NCBI GenBank assembly: GCA_002839445.1
Contig: PGYB01000010.1
Span: 62,001-126,000 of the forward strand
Source: Candidatus Riflebacteria bacterium HGW-Riflebacteria-1
GTDB taxonomy: Bacteria; Muiribacteriota; Ozemobacteria; Ozemobacterales; Ozemobacteraceae
Reading direction: 5' to 3'
Length of the DNA stretch: 64,000 bases
The position numbers and the translations under genes are program-made. Of the stretch, positions 36,058-44,159 are shown piece by piece (positions within the stretch are counted from its first letter, which is position 1; every line of letters starts with the position of its first letter). The notes below the pieces were generated by a model. The model did not search any database. It saw only the letters and a list, made by a program, of their open reading frames with translations, and was not told where the DNA came from.

Positions 36058-36117
36058 TAGAGTCGGGGCCAGAGTTGGGGCTAGAGTCAAGGCCTGAGTC
36101 GGGGCCAGAGTCAAAAC
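36058..36117 (+). repeat. 12-base coding-type tandem repeat, five copies
   Basis: Five imperfect 12-base units (such as CTAGAGTCGGGG) that in frame read LESG PELG LESR PESG PESK. This LESx/PESx tetrapeptide array is the linker found near the C-terminus of AlbA_2-domain ATP-binding regulators. No intact gene surrounds it. Confidence 0.7.
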
Positions 36118-36256
36118 CGAAGAGGCCTTAGTCAAAAGGCCCAAGTTAAAGAGATAGATCGAGATTTCTTTAACTGTTTGCGATCAGCTGATCAGCTTTG
36201 GTATTCCAGCCCTATTTCGCGAGCAAGAACAAGACTGATTTTTCAATGGAAAATGA

Positions 36257-36586
36257 AGCAGGGGTAGAATTGAGGGGCAGATTCAAGGGTCAGAGTTAGG
36301 GGACAGAGTCGAAGCACAAGTCGAGGCACAAGTCGAGGCACAAGTCGAAGCACAAGTCGAGGCACAAGTCGATATCGACATTCTGCGTGCCTGTGCCGAC
36401 GGCCCCAAATCATCTGCTGAAATAGCTGAGTTTTTTCATCATAAGCAGCTCAGCGGTAACATACGCAAGGCGCTGCCCAGACTTCGTCAGGCAGGACTAA
36501 TCGAATACACAATCCCCGACAAGCCAAAGAGCCGCCTGCAAAAATACCGCCTGACCGAAAAAGGCAGCAAAGGAAAAAACGCCTGA
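36257..36586 (+). pseudogene. 3' remnant of an AlbA_2-type (Schlafen/divergent AAA) regulator
   Basis: An open frame from 36257 to the TGA at 36584-36586 with no start codon. It consists of five exact-period EAQV tetrapeptide units (36308-36367), then a winged-helix domain with AEIAEFFHHKQLSGNIRKAL and the ending GLIEYTIPDKPKSRLQKYR. That ending is the typical C-terminus of AlbA_2-containing transcriptional regulator/helicase-like proteins. The N-terminal AlbA_2 domain is missing, so the gene is dead or severely truncated. Confidence 0.75.
36308..36367 (+). repeat. Five-unit 12-base tandem repeat (EAQV)
   Basis: Units GTCGAAGCACAA / GTCGAGGCACAA, differing only at one base. Part of the regulator remnant's linker. 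Confidence 0.9.
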
Positions 36587-36678
36587 ACGGCAACTGATTC
36601 AGCTGCTCAATGCAGCTCTAATGGCCAAAACTAATTTCTGTTTGCATAAGTGACAATATGGTTTATAATTATAGTAGC

Positions 36679-37206
36679 TCATCTGCCATGTGTAGAAGGA
36701 GTAACGGCACCGTCATCTAATGGATGGCGGTGCCTGCTTTTAGAATAGTTTTGCCATTCATTTTCAAGCTTTCTTCGTTGATGAGCGTGCTCAACCGGGT
36801 AAGCAGTCCATAAAAGATAATATTCAACACGCTCATCAAGAATGACGACATAACTGAAATCTTCAAGTGCCAGCAGAAGTCTGGTTTTGCCCTGCCGCAA
36901 GTTTTTCCAGATCTTAATGCCGTGCAGGTGGCCAGTATCAATAATTGATCTTGGCCAGCAAATTCTTTCACATCGGCGTAAATCGGGAGTTCTTTCTTCT
37001 TCGACCGAACCCTCAGATATCAGGTGCCAGAAAGTTGCTGCCTTCCCCTTGTAGACAGGATGCTTTTTTAAAGCAAAGCACCGATTATTGAATGTGGGCG
37101 GATCAGAAATGAAATCCTGCTTGAAAATTTCATACAGCTTTTCAAGATATTGTTCCCAATTGCCTGCGAATTCGATAAGTGCTGGAAGCCAATCATTCGT
37201 TGTCAT
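36679..37206 (-). CDS. Conserved unknown protein paired with DUF3800
   Basis: 175 residues, soluble. The stretch SEGSVEEERTPDLRRCERI and later YVVILDERVEYYLLWTAYPV look like a conserved family pattern found in mobile or phage-linked hypothetical proteins; the strand-Tyr-Thr-Ala-Tyr ending is reminiscent of RelE/barnase-like (BECR) nucleases, which is an inference only. The start overlaps the DUF3800 gene end by 14 bases, so the two work as a unit, possibly as effector and partner. Confidence 0.5.
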   Translation of the reverse strand: MTTNDWLPALIEFAGNWEQYLEKLYEIFKQDFISDPPTFNNRCFALKKHPVYKGKAATFWHLISEGSVEEERTPDLRRCERICWPRSIIDTGHLHGIKIWKNLRQGKTRLLLALEDFSYVVILDERVEYYLLWTAYPVEHAHQRRKLENEWQNYSKSRHRHPLDDGAVTPSTHGR

Positions 37207-37903
37207 TATTTCGTGGATACCAGTGAAACAGATTAAATTTCTTTTCGTTAGGCAAGGTTGATGACTTTAAGGTATATCCGGCTCTTTCCTTGATGCGCTG
37301 AACAATTTCGATCTTGGCAGGGCTTTGGTTAAGCCCTCTACGGTCATAGCCAACTGCTCCCATTAACAAATCTGTGAGCTGAAGAAGCTCTGTTTCGTGC
37401 GAACGAACCTGCTGAATTTTTTGAATCATGCGCCGATTGAAGTCAAATTTACTGTTTTCAAGCACTTCTTTGAGCTTCTTCACCTTGCTGTTACTACAGG
37501 TATCTTTTATGTCGAGATATACATTGTAGCGCTTGTCAGGCTCCAGAATAGTATTCAGCAACAAAAAATACATTTTGTAATACCATGTGTTGTGATCCTG
37601 CGAGAAGCGATCATGATTTAATCTCTGCTTGTCATTGATTGCCACACAGCGAAAGTGAAGTTCTCTGCTGTCGAAGAAAAAGTCGACTATAGCTTTGTAG
37701 AAAGCCTTCTGACCAGGTGACACTTTTGTCCACTTAACTTCAAACAACGGACCCAAGTTATGTTCCCGCTTGATTTCTCTTATGCGCTCAGAAACTGATC
37801 TTGCCTTATCCTTTTTGCACCAGACAGAACCCAGAAGCATAACCGGGCTGTTGTCATGTTCAAGATGACAACTTTCATCGCAATAAATATTGTATTCTTC
37901 CAT
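37193..37903 (-). CDS. DUF3800 family protein (RNase H-like fold)
   Basis: 236 residues. NIYCDESCH at the N-terminus (first acidic pair of the DUF3800 active site), VYLDIKD in the middle and LLQLTDLLMGAVGY near residue 185 give the acidic residue pattern of this RNase H-like family. Such proteins are frequent in defence islands and mobile elements; their biochemical activity is not established. It starts 3 bases after the stop of a truncated PD-(D/E)XK gene. Confidence 0.75.
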   Translation of the reverse strand: MEEYNIYCDESCHLEHDNSPVMLLGSVWCKKDKARSVSERIREIKREHNLGPLFEVKWTKVSPGQKAFYKAIVDFFFDSRELHFRCVAINDKQRLNHDRFSQDHNTWYYKMYFLLLNTILEPDKRYNVYLDIKDTCSNSKVKKLKEVLENSKFDFNRRMIQKIQQVRSHETELLQLTDLLMGAVGYDRRGLNQSPAKIEIVQRIKERAGYTLKSSTLPNEKKFNLFHWYPRNNDNE

Positions 37904-37906
37904 GGT

Positions 37907-38122
37907 TTATTTCCCGTTGCTGGCGCCGAATTCTTGGTGAGCAGGCAAAAGCAGGTCAAGGCGACAGGCTGTGGGCTGAATTCTTTCTCTGTCCTTCAGA
38001 ATCAGGTCGACCAGGCCAAGAATAGTCAGATCTTCAACAATTCGGTCCTGAATCCAGACTTCATAGATCGTCTGGCAATTTTTTAAATTCAGATAAGTTA
38101 GTTTCTCATAATTCAGCGACAT
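37907..38122 (-). pseudogene. Truncated PD-(D/E)XK nuclease gene, N-terminal 60 residues
   Basis: 71 codons, ATG preceded by AGAGGAG. EDLTILGLVDLILKDRERIQ and RLDLLL match the N-terminus of a family of PD-(D/E)XK-type DNA-binding/nuclease proteins, including the first catalytic Asp. The reading then runs into an unrelated 12-residue tail and a stop immediately before DUF3800; the rest, with the E-x-K/Q, is gone. The transcript may still be used to express DUF3800 in phase with the operon. Confidence 0.65.
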
Positions 38123-38174
38123 AATGTCTCCTCTTTCTGCCGTCTTCTTTTTATCAGATGATGACAGCAAGCAT

Positions 38175-40028
38175 TTACTTCTGACACTTAGATTTAATGA
38201 ATTCAAACATGGGACGAAAGACACTAAAGTAGTCTTCTGGCAAAGTGGGCACTACTTCTTTTGCAAAAGTTGTTTTACAGCCATCAGATTTAAAAGTAAC
38301 CTTAGTCCCGCCAGGACAAGGCTCATTTTGATAGAAGATGTCAGTCGCACTGTGACCGTAAAAAAGGTGCTCGATCTCGCAACAGGAGTCACCGCCGAAG
38401 GTTTCGCCTGTCACAGAATTTAGAATAACCTGCTTTTGAATATCAGCATGAGCTGGAACAGGTATCATCAGAGCGTAAGACTCACCCTCTTCCCACTTTT
38501 TGATCATGCCTTTGCAAGGATCGCTTTCAGTTACTATCCCTTTCAGACCGTTCCATTGGTCATAGGCCTTATCAAAATCAAAAAGAGCAAAAACAGGCAA
38601 ACCGCCCATTTCGCTATGAATTCGATTATCTGTAACTAACTGCTTTATATACGTGCAGGAAAAAGCATAGAAAGGAATAAACGGCATATCTTCATCAAAC
38701 AGTTTATACCAGGCTTCTTTAATGATTATTGGATCGGTGCTGCCCTCGGTAAACAGAACAGGTTTATTCTCAATTTGAATCGCGTTAATTATGCTTAGCA
38801 GCTGCTCCTGCTCGGAATATTTTATCAAATCAGCACTTAGCTTTTTTATTGCAATGACTTTTGGCAAATCGTAGCAATTGGCATAATTGTTCTTGATGTC
38901 GAAAAACTTTATCTTTTTTCTATCATGAGGAATCAGCGTTACCGCGCTGTGACTGCTCATCAGAACGTGATTATTTTTTGATGCCTTATCTGTGATATCA
39001 AAAACCTGTCTGAGAAAATCATACTGCCATTCAGGATGCAGAAATGAGTCAGGCTCATCAAGCAAAGTGATGCAGTTTCTGTCTTTGAACAACTCAACAA
39101 TCGCGTAAATGTATACTGTCTGGAATTGCCCATCGCTGAAATGACTTGTGAATGTATCAATTCCGCCGGCAAGTTGCAGTGGGAAAGAAATATCAGATAA
39201 CATTCCCAGAGTTTTCAGATTATCAAATTGCCGAAATACGTATCCAGAGTCTTTTCCACGGGTTTTATTACGAAAAAGTCCAACATTTACCGGGATAGTG
39301 TAAACATCTTTTCTATCATCATACAAACCGCTCAAATTGAATTCGCCCTTAATACAAAGAACCAAAAGGTCTAAAAATTTCCGGGCAACACCAGTTAAGC
39401 CCCAAAACCGGGTTACAGAATCCAAATGGTCAAAGCGCTGTCTCTTATCTGCTAACAGATGGCGTTTGAAGGTGAATGTTACAGTGTCACTAACCTTGAC
39501 AATGCCAAGTTTACTACAAATATAGTTGCGAGCTATATTTCTGTTAGGCTGAATTAAAAGCGTGGTCAAAAGCAGATCCTTGTAATCATGCCCTATTCCT
39601 AAAAAATAGCGGGATGCTTCCGGGTCTATCTGCTTAATCCGTCTGCGAAAGGCCGACTCATAAACTTTTACCAGTCTGTTAACAGACGTGTTGTGACCGG
39701 AATAGTAGGCAAGAACATTGTCTGGAAGAGCAATGCTACCAGTTGTTGTTCTCGTTTTGCCGTCAATACAAAATTGGTTGGTATCCCACTTCAGATCAAC
39801 ATTCTTGCCATCGATTTCATAACTTAAGCAATAGGCAAATTGCAGTTTGCTTTTCCGCCGCTTTGAATTGTGAAGGTGATTGAGAATTTCAATCATTGCT
39901 TCAAATAGATTTGACTTTCCAGTTCCGTTTTTGCCGACGAAAACATCAATGAAGCTGTTGCCATCAAAAGAGAGCTTGAAATCTTTCAGATTTTTGTATT
40001 TGCTGATGAAGATGTATTTCAGACGCAT
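38175..40028 (-). CDS. OLD-like AAA ATPase with C-terminal TOPRIM domain
   Basis: 617 residues. Walker A VGKNGTGKSN (about 31-40), signature-like FSDGQFQ (about 297-303), Walker B CITLLDEPDSFLHPEW (about 319-334) and an H-loop SSH (about 358-360) make a SMC/RecF-type ATPase. The C-terminus has FTEGSTDPIII (Glu 428) and LFDFDK (Asp 484, Asp 486), the TOPRIM acidic triad. OLD-like nucleases and fused PARIS-type (AriA-AriB) proteins have this layout; which it is needs a profile search. It follows hsdS by 9 bases, so is expressed with the restriction operon. Its end is 53 bases before the truncated nuclease. Confidence 0.75.
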   Translation of the reverse strand: MRLKYIFISKYKNLKDFKLSFDGNSFIDVFVGKNGTGKSNLFEAMIEILNHLHNSKRRKSKLQFAYCLSYEIDGKNVDLKWDTNQFCIDGKTRTTTGSIALPDNVLAYYSGHNTSVNRLVKVYESAFRRRIKQIDPEASRYFLGIGHDYKDLLLTTLLIQPNRNIARNYICSKLGIVKVSDTVTFTFKRHLLADKRQRFDHLDSVTRFWGLTGVARKFLDLLVLCIKGEFNLSGLYDDRKDVYTIPVNVGLFRNKTRGKDSGYVFRQFDNLKTLGMLSDISFPLQLAGGIDTFTSHFSDGQFQTVYIYAIVELFKDRNCITLLDEPDSFLHPEWQYDFLRQVFDITDKASKNNHVLMSSHSAVTLIPHDRKKIKFFDIKNNYANCYDLPKVIAIKKLSADLIKYSEQEQLLSIINAIQIENKPVLFTEGSTDPIIIKEAWYKLFDEDMPFIPFYAFSCTYIKQLVTDNRIHSEMGGLPVFALFDFDKAYDQWNGLKGIVTESDPCKGMIKKWEEGESYALMIPVPAHADIQKQVILNSVTGETFGGDSCCEIEHLFYGHSATDIFYQNEPCPGGTKVTFKSDGCKTTFAKEVVPTLPEDYFSVFRPMFEFIKSKCQK

Positions 40029-40037
40029 GGCTTTGCC

Positions 40038-41660
40038 TCAAACCTTCGACATCATGGCGTTGAGAAGAGCTGTGCGACTGTCGGTGGCAGCGGCAATGTT
40101 CTGTTCGAGGTTGTCGCACAGCGTCATCAGCTGATCGATCCTAGCGACAATCCGTTTTTGCTCATTTATTGGAGGAAGGAAAAAGGGAATCAAATACGCT
40201 TCATTTCGATTTAAGCCTGGTTTAATTCCCTTGCCAAGAGATTCAAAGTCTAGCGTATGAAAAAGCTTGAATGCAAACTCCAGGTCAACGACTTTTGGCG
40301 GTATACAGAAATATGCTACATCAGTTACCCAACACCCTTCAGTTTTTGATAAATTTAGCGCGCCAGCTGAACCTTTTCGACCGACAACAATGCATGGCTC
40401 GATTACAGAAGGCTCAAAATGAGTTCCGACAACACCGTTAGAACCATAAACAGGATATTCTCCAGAACTGGTCCTCTTTTCTGAAGGCAAATTGTCGCCA
40501 TACTCCAGGCTAAAAATATCGCCAAACCGGCGAACCACCCAGCCATAAGGTTTATTACGATTAAATTCGATCTCAGTGATTGGAGGGAGAGGTTTTTGGG
40601 GTTTGAGTTTGCCGACTTTTATCAGGCAGGCTTTTTCGGCGGCGATTTCTTTTAGGAGTTCACTGGCGGGCTGGTCGTTCGGGTCCTGCGGCACGAGTTT
40701 GCCCATGACGGCGAGTTGCAGAATGACCTTTCTCAGTTCGGCGACGTTTTCTTTAACCGAATAGAGTTCATCGAAATGCTGAGTGATGAAGCGCCAGGCA
40801 GCGTTGAAATTTTCACTGGCACCAGCTGAAAGAAGCGCATTTATCGCGGCGGCATGCGTTTCGAGACGTTTTTTATCTCTTTCGGCACGTAAATTTTCAA
40901 GCTCATCACACCGCGTCATCAGCTGTTCAATTCTCGCCACAATCCGCTTTTGCTCAGCAACCGGTGGCAAGGGGTGAATACTAGCGATAGCATCATCAGA
41001 GCCTAGTCTTGGCATTTTAACGCCGTATGACAATGAATTAACATAAGATAAAAAAGCCGGTCTTTGTAACAAATACTTCAGAAATACTGGAAAAATGCCG
41101 GAAAATGAAACTATTGGAACTATTTCTGTTGTGCAAACTCCATCTTCTTCGGCAACAACTACCTTGTTAAGGTATGGGCGCAATTTGCCGTAAAGAACAT
41201 CTCCTTTGCAGAATAATGACTTCGAAGATTTTGACAGCCTTTCTGCATAAGTTGCACGACGAAGAATTACAGAAGTTTCCTTTTCGATATCCTCAAGGTC
41301 AAGAACCCACGTTTCAGACGACAAATCTTCTGGTTTTGCATTTGGCCTGCCGTTGTATTGGGCAATGTCTATAAGCCTTACCCATTGCCAGTTGTAAGGG
41401 ATTGCACAGGGCATTTCTTTTGGTTTGATCTGGGGGAGAGGTTTTTGTGGCTTGAGTTTGCCGGCTTTGATCAGGCGGGCTTTTTCGTCGGCGATTTCTT
41501 TCAAAAGTTCGCTGGCGGGCTGGTCGTTCGGGTCTTGCGGCACGAGTTTGCCCTGCATGGCCAGGGTCAGAATCAGTTCGCGCAGCTTTTTTATGCCGTC
41601 TGGCGTAGCAAAGGCCGTATCAAAATGCTGCTCAAGCAGTCTGGCGGTCTGCTTATTCAT
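40038..41660 (-). CDS. hsdS: Type I restriction specificity subunit HsdS
   Basis: 540 residues: two target-recognition domains, each followed by a coiled-coil spacer. TRD1 opens with KEMPCAIPYNWQWVRLIDIA and ends in LPPVAEQKRIVARIEQLM; TRD2 ends in LPPINEQKRIVARIDQLM. The two halves each begin with a nearly identical KLVPQDPNDQPASELLKEIA block (DNA repeats at 40585 and 41434). It determines the recognition site for HsdM and HsdR. Its start overlaps the YhcG gene by 8 bases. Confidence 0.95.
   Translation of the reverse strand: MNKQTARLLEQHFDTAFATPDGIKKLRELILTLAMQGKLVPQDPNDQPASELLKEIADEKARLIKAGKLKPQKPLPQIKPKEMPCAIPYNWQWVRLIDIAQYNGRPNAKPEDLSSETWVLDLEDIEKETSVILRRATYAERLSKSSKSLFCKGDVLYGKLRPYLNKVVVAEEDGVCTTEIVPIVSFSGIFPVFLKYLLQRPAFLSYVNSLSYGVKMPRLGSDDAIASIHPLPPVAEQKRIVARIEQLMTRCDELENLRAERDKKRLETHAAAINALLSAGASENFNAAWRFITQHFDELYSVKENVAELRKVILQLAVMGKLVPQDPNDQPASELLKEIAAEKACLIKVGKLKPQKPLPPITEIEFNRNKPYGWVVRRFGDIFSLEYGDNLPSEKRTSSGEYPVYGSNGVVGTHFEPSVIEPCIVVGRKGSAGALNLSKTEGCWVTDVAYFCIPPKVVDLEFAFKLFHTLDFESLGKGIKPGLNRNEAYLIPFFLPPINEQKRIVARIDQLMTLCDNLEQNIAAATDSRTALLNAMMSKV
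40585..40726 (-). repeat. Direct repeat inside hsdS (copy 1)
   Basis: About 142 bases nearly identical to 41434-41575, encoding the conserved spacer of the second half. Such repeats are the substrate for half-subunit recombination. Confidence 0.85.
41434..41575 (-). repeat. Direct repeat inside hsdS (copy 2)
   Basis: Partner of 40585-40726, same orientation, 849 bases apart. Confidence 0.85.
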
Positions 41661-42693
41661 TGCTGCCCTCCAGTTCCTTTTCGATCTGTTCGATGCTTGG
41701 CAGACTTGTTTTTAATGATTCAGGCATTGATTCAAGCAGCTTGTATTCTGCAATGCCAAGTGGCCTGGCATTGTCACGCAGAGCATATTCAGCTACCACC
41801 TTGTTTTTGCTCTTGCACAGCAGCAGCCCGATCGTCGGGTTGTCATGCTCGCTTTTAACCTGAGAATCAATGGCGGTAAGATAAAAACCCAGCTGACCCA
41901 GGTGCTCAGGTTTGAATTTTCCGGCCTTGAGTTCAATCACTACATAACAACGCAACTTCAGGTGATAAAAAAGCAGGTCAATGAAAAACTCGTCGCCACC
42001 AACATCAAGAAGCACCTGACGACCGACAAAAGCGAAGCCCGCCCCCAGTTCCAGCAGAAACTGCGTAACATGCTTCATCAAAGCCAATTCAACATCACGC
42101 TCATGGGCCTCTTCGGTCAAGCCAAGAAAATCGAAACGGTAGGGATCTTTAAGGGATTCCCGCGCCAGGTCTGATTGCGGACTGGGCAGACGCTGCTCGA
42201 AGTTGGTAACCGCCTTCCCACTTCGTTCCAAAAGACGGGTCTCGATCTGCATTGCCAGCACATTGCGGGACCAGCCGTTCTCGATTGCTTTTTGCGCATA
42301 TGCCAGGCGTTCTTCGCGCTCTTTGAGTTTGGCCAGCAAAACGAGGTTGTGCCCCCAGGGTAATTGTCCAACAGCTTGTTGGACAATTTGTTCGTCCGGC
42401 AAGGCATCGGCGAAGGCACGCATATACATGAGATTTGCGCGAGAAAACCCTTTCATATCAGGGAAAGCTTTACGCAGGTCGTGTGACAGGTGATCGATGA
42501 CTTTAGCTCCCCAACCCTGTCTGGCCTGACGATCCAGAATTTCATGGCCGATCTGCCAGTATAGCGTTACCAGTTCACGATTAACCGCCAGCGATGCCCG
42601 CTGTTGCGCAGAATGAATACGATTTTTCAGATCTGCCAGCCAATCGTTGTAACCTGCTGGCGGTGAAGTCAGAGATACCGGTCTCTCACTCAT
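41653..42693 (-). CDS. YhcG/DUF1016-family PD-(D/E)XK nuclease
   Basis: 346 residues. The DUF1016 helical N-terminus (LYWQIGHEILDRQ, FSRANLMYMRAF, LPWGHNLVLL) is followed by the catalytic domain with DEFFIDLLFYH and VIELKAGKF, the Asp...Glu-x-Lys of the PD-(D/E)XK fold. Family members occur as free-standing nucleases often lodged in type I restriction operons. Here it lies between hsdM and hsdS, overlapping both (4 bases on the hsdM side, 8 on the hsdS side), so it is a fixed part of the operon. Confidence 0.9.
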   Translation of the reverse strand: MSERPVSLTSPPAGYNDWLADLKNRIHSAQQRASLAVNRELVTLYWQIGHEILDRQARQGWGAKVIDHLSHDLRKAFPDMKGFSRANLMYMRAFADALPDEQIVQQAVGQLPWGHNLVLLAKLKEREERLAYAQKAIENGWSRNVLAMQIETRLLERSGKAVTNFEQRLPSPQSDLARESLKDPYRFDFLGLTEEAHERDVELALMKHVTQFLLELGAGFAFVGRQVLLDVGGDEFFIDLLFYHLKLRCYVVIELKAGKFKPEHLGQLGFYLTAIDSQVKSEHDNPTIGLLLCKSKNKVVAEYALRDNARPLGIAEYKLLESMPESLKTSLPSIEQIEKELEGSNE

Positions 42694-44141
42694 GACTTGT
42701 CTCCGAGACAGGCGATCAGTTCGGATTTAAGGGCCTGCTGTGCTGCTTTTAGCTGCGCGACGATCTTCTGGTAATCGGCCATGAGTTCTTCGGGGTCACG
42801 GTGATTGACTTCGGTTACATGCGGGTTTTTGCAGTCAAGATTGTAATTGCGAGCGACGATTTCTTCGGCCGAGACTTTCCAGGCATACTCGCTGGTCTTG
42901 CGTTTTTTCCACCAGGCTTTTTCGCGGTCGAATTCCTGAATCGTCAGCGGCTTTGAGCGCGAATATGACTTGTATCCTTCCGGGTAGGGATGCTCGAAAA
43001 ACCAGACATGCTTAGTCGGTTTTCCCTTCTCAAAAAAGAGAATGTTGGTGTTGATACCAGTATATGGGCTGAAAACACCCTTGGGCAGCCGCACAATCGT
43101 ATGTAGATTGAACTCTTCGAGAAGCTCACGCTTGAGCGTGGTCTTTACACCTTCGCCAAACAGAAAACCGTCGGGAAGAACCACTGCGGCGCGGCCCACA
43201 TCAGGCTTGAGAAGATGCATGATCAGCGCCATAAACAGATCGGCGGTTTCGCGGGTCTGGTATTTTTTCTGGAAGTTTTTCTCGATGCCATCTTCTTCCA
43301 TGCCACCAAATGGCGGATTGGTAATGACGATATCGACACGGTCACGCGGGCCGTAATCTTTCAGCGGTCTGGTCAGGGTGTTATCGTGTTTGATTTTGCT
43401 CGGCACATCTATGCCATGCAGCATGACATTGGTCACTGCCAGCATGTGCGGCATGGGCTTTTTTTCTACACCCATAATTTTTTCGGCAATCTTTTTGCGG
43501 TCTTCGTGAGTTTTAGTCTGCTTCTGCAGGTGCGCGATGGCATTGGTCAGAAAGCCGCCGGTGCCGCAGGCCGGGTCGAGAATGCTTTCGCCGAGCTGCG
43601 GGTCTATCATCTCTACCATGAACTGGGTGACTGCGCGTGGAGTGTAGTATTCGCCTGCATTTCCGGCCGATTGCAGGTCAGCAAGAACCTTTTCGTAGAT
43701 ATCATTAAAGAGATGGCGATCAGATGATGAGTTAAAATCAAAATCTACCTCGATGGTGTTGATCACCTGTCGCAGCAGAGTTCCTGATTTCATGTAGTTG
43801 TAAGCATCTTCAAAAACGCTGCCGACGACTTGTCCGCGTTCAGATACACCGGCTGTTGTCGCCAGCCTTTTGAGTGACGGAAACAAGTCGTTGTTGACGA
43901 AGTCGATCAATTCTTCGCCGGTAATTCCTTCGGGGTTTTTCGCCCAGTTCGACCAACGAAATCTAGATTGCAACGGCGATTTATAGCCAGAGATGGTTAA
44001 CTCCCATTCGGTTTCCATGTCGTCGAAAATCTTGAGAAAAAGCAGCCAGGCCATCTGGCTGATTCTCTGGGCATCGCCGTCGACACCGACGTCTTTGCGC
44101 ATGATGTCCTGAATTGTTTTTATGAGAGTGGTTATAGACAT
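42690..44141 (-). CDS. hsdM: Type I restriction methyltransferase subunit HsdM
   Basis: 483 residues, start after GGAGAAAA. The helical N-terminal domain is followed by an adenine N6-methyltransferase with motif I DPACGTGGF (AdoMet) and motif IV NPPFGG. Together with HsdS it methylates host sites. Full length, with no sign of decay. Confidence 0.95.
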   Translation of the reverse strand: MSITTLIKTIQDIMRKDVGVDGDAQRISQMAWLLFLKIFDDMETEWELTISGYKSPLQSRFRWSNWAKNPEGITGEELIDFVNNDLFPSLKRLATTAGVSERGQVVGSVFEDAYNYMKSGTLLRQVINTIEVDFDFNSSSDRHLFNDIYEKVLADLQSAGNAGEYYTPRAVTQFMVEMIDPQLGESILDPACGTGGFLTNAIAHLQKQTKTHEDRKKIAEKIMGVEKKPMPHMLAVTNVMLHGIDVPSKIKHDNTLTRPLKDYGPRDRVDIVITNPPFGGMEEDGIEKNFQKKYQTRETADLFMALIMHLLKPDVGRAAVVLPDGFLFGEGVKTTLKRELLEEFNLHTIVRLPKGVFSPYTGINTNILFFEKGKPTKHVWFFEHPYPEGYKSYSRSKPLTIQEFDREKAWWKKRKTSEYAWKVSAEEIVARNYNLDCKNPHVTEVNHRDPEELMADYQKIVAQLKAAQQALKSELIACLGDKS

Positions 44142-44159
44142 TGCGTTTTCTCCATTAAA

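Noticed and set aside
36308..36367. CRISPR-like array
   Set aside because: Units are 12 bases with no spacers and read in frame as EAQV; it is a protein linker.
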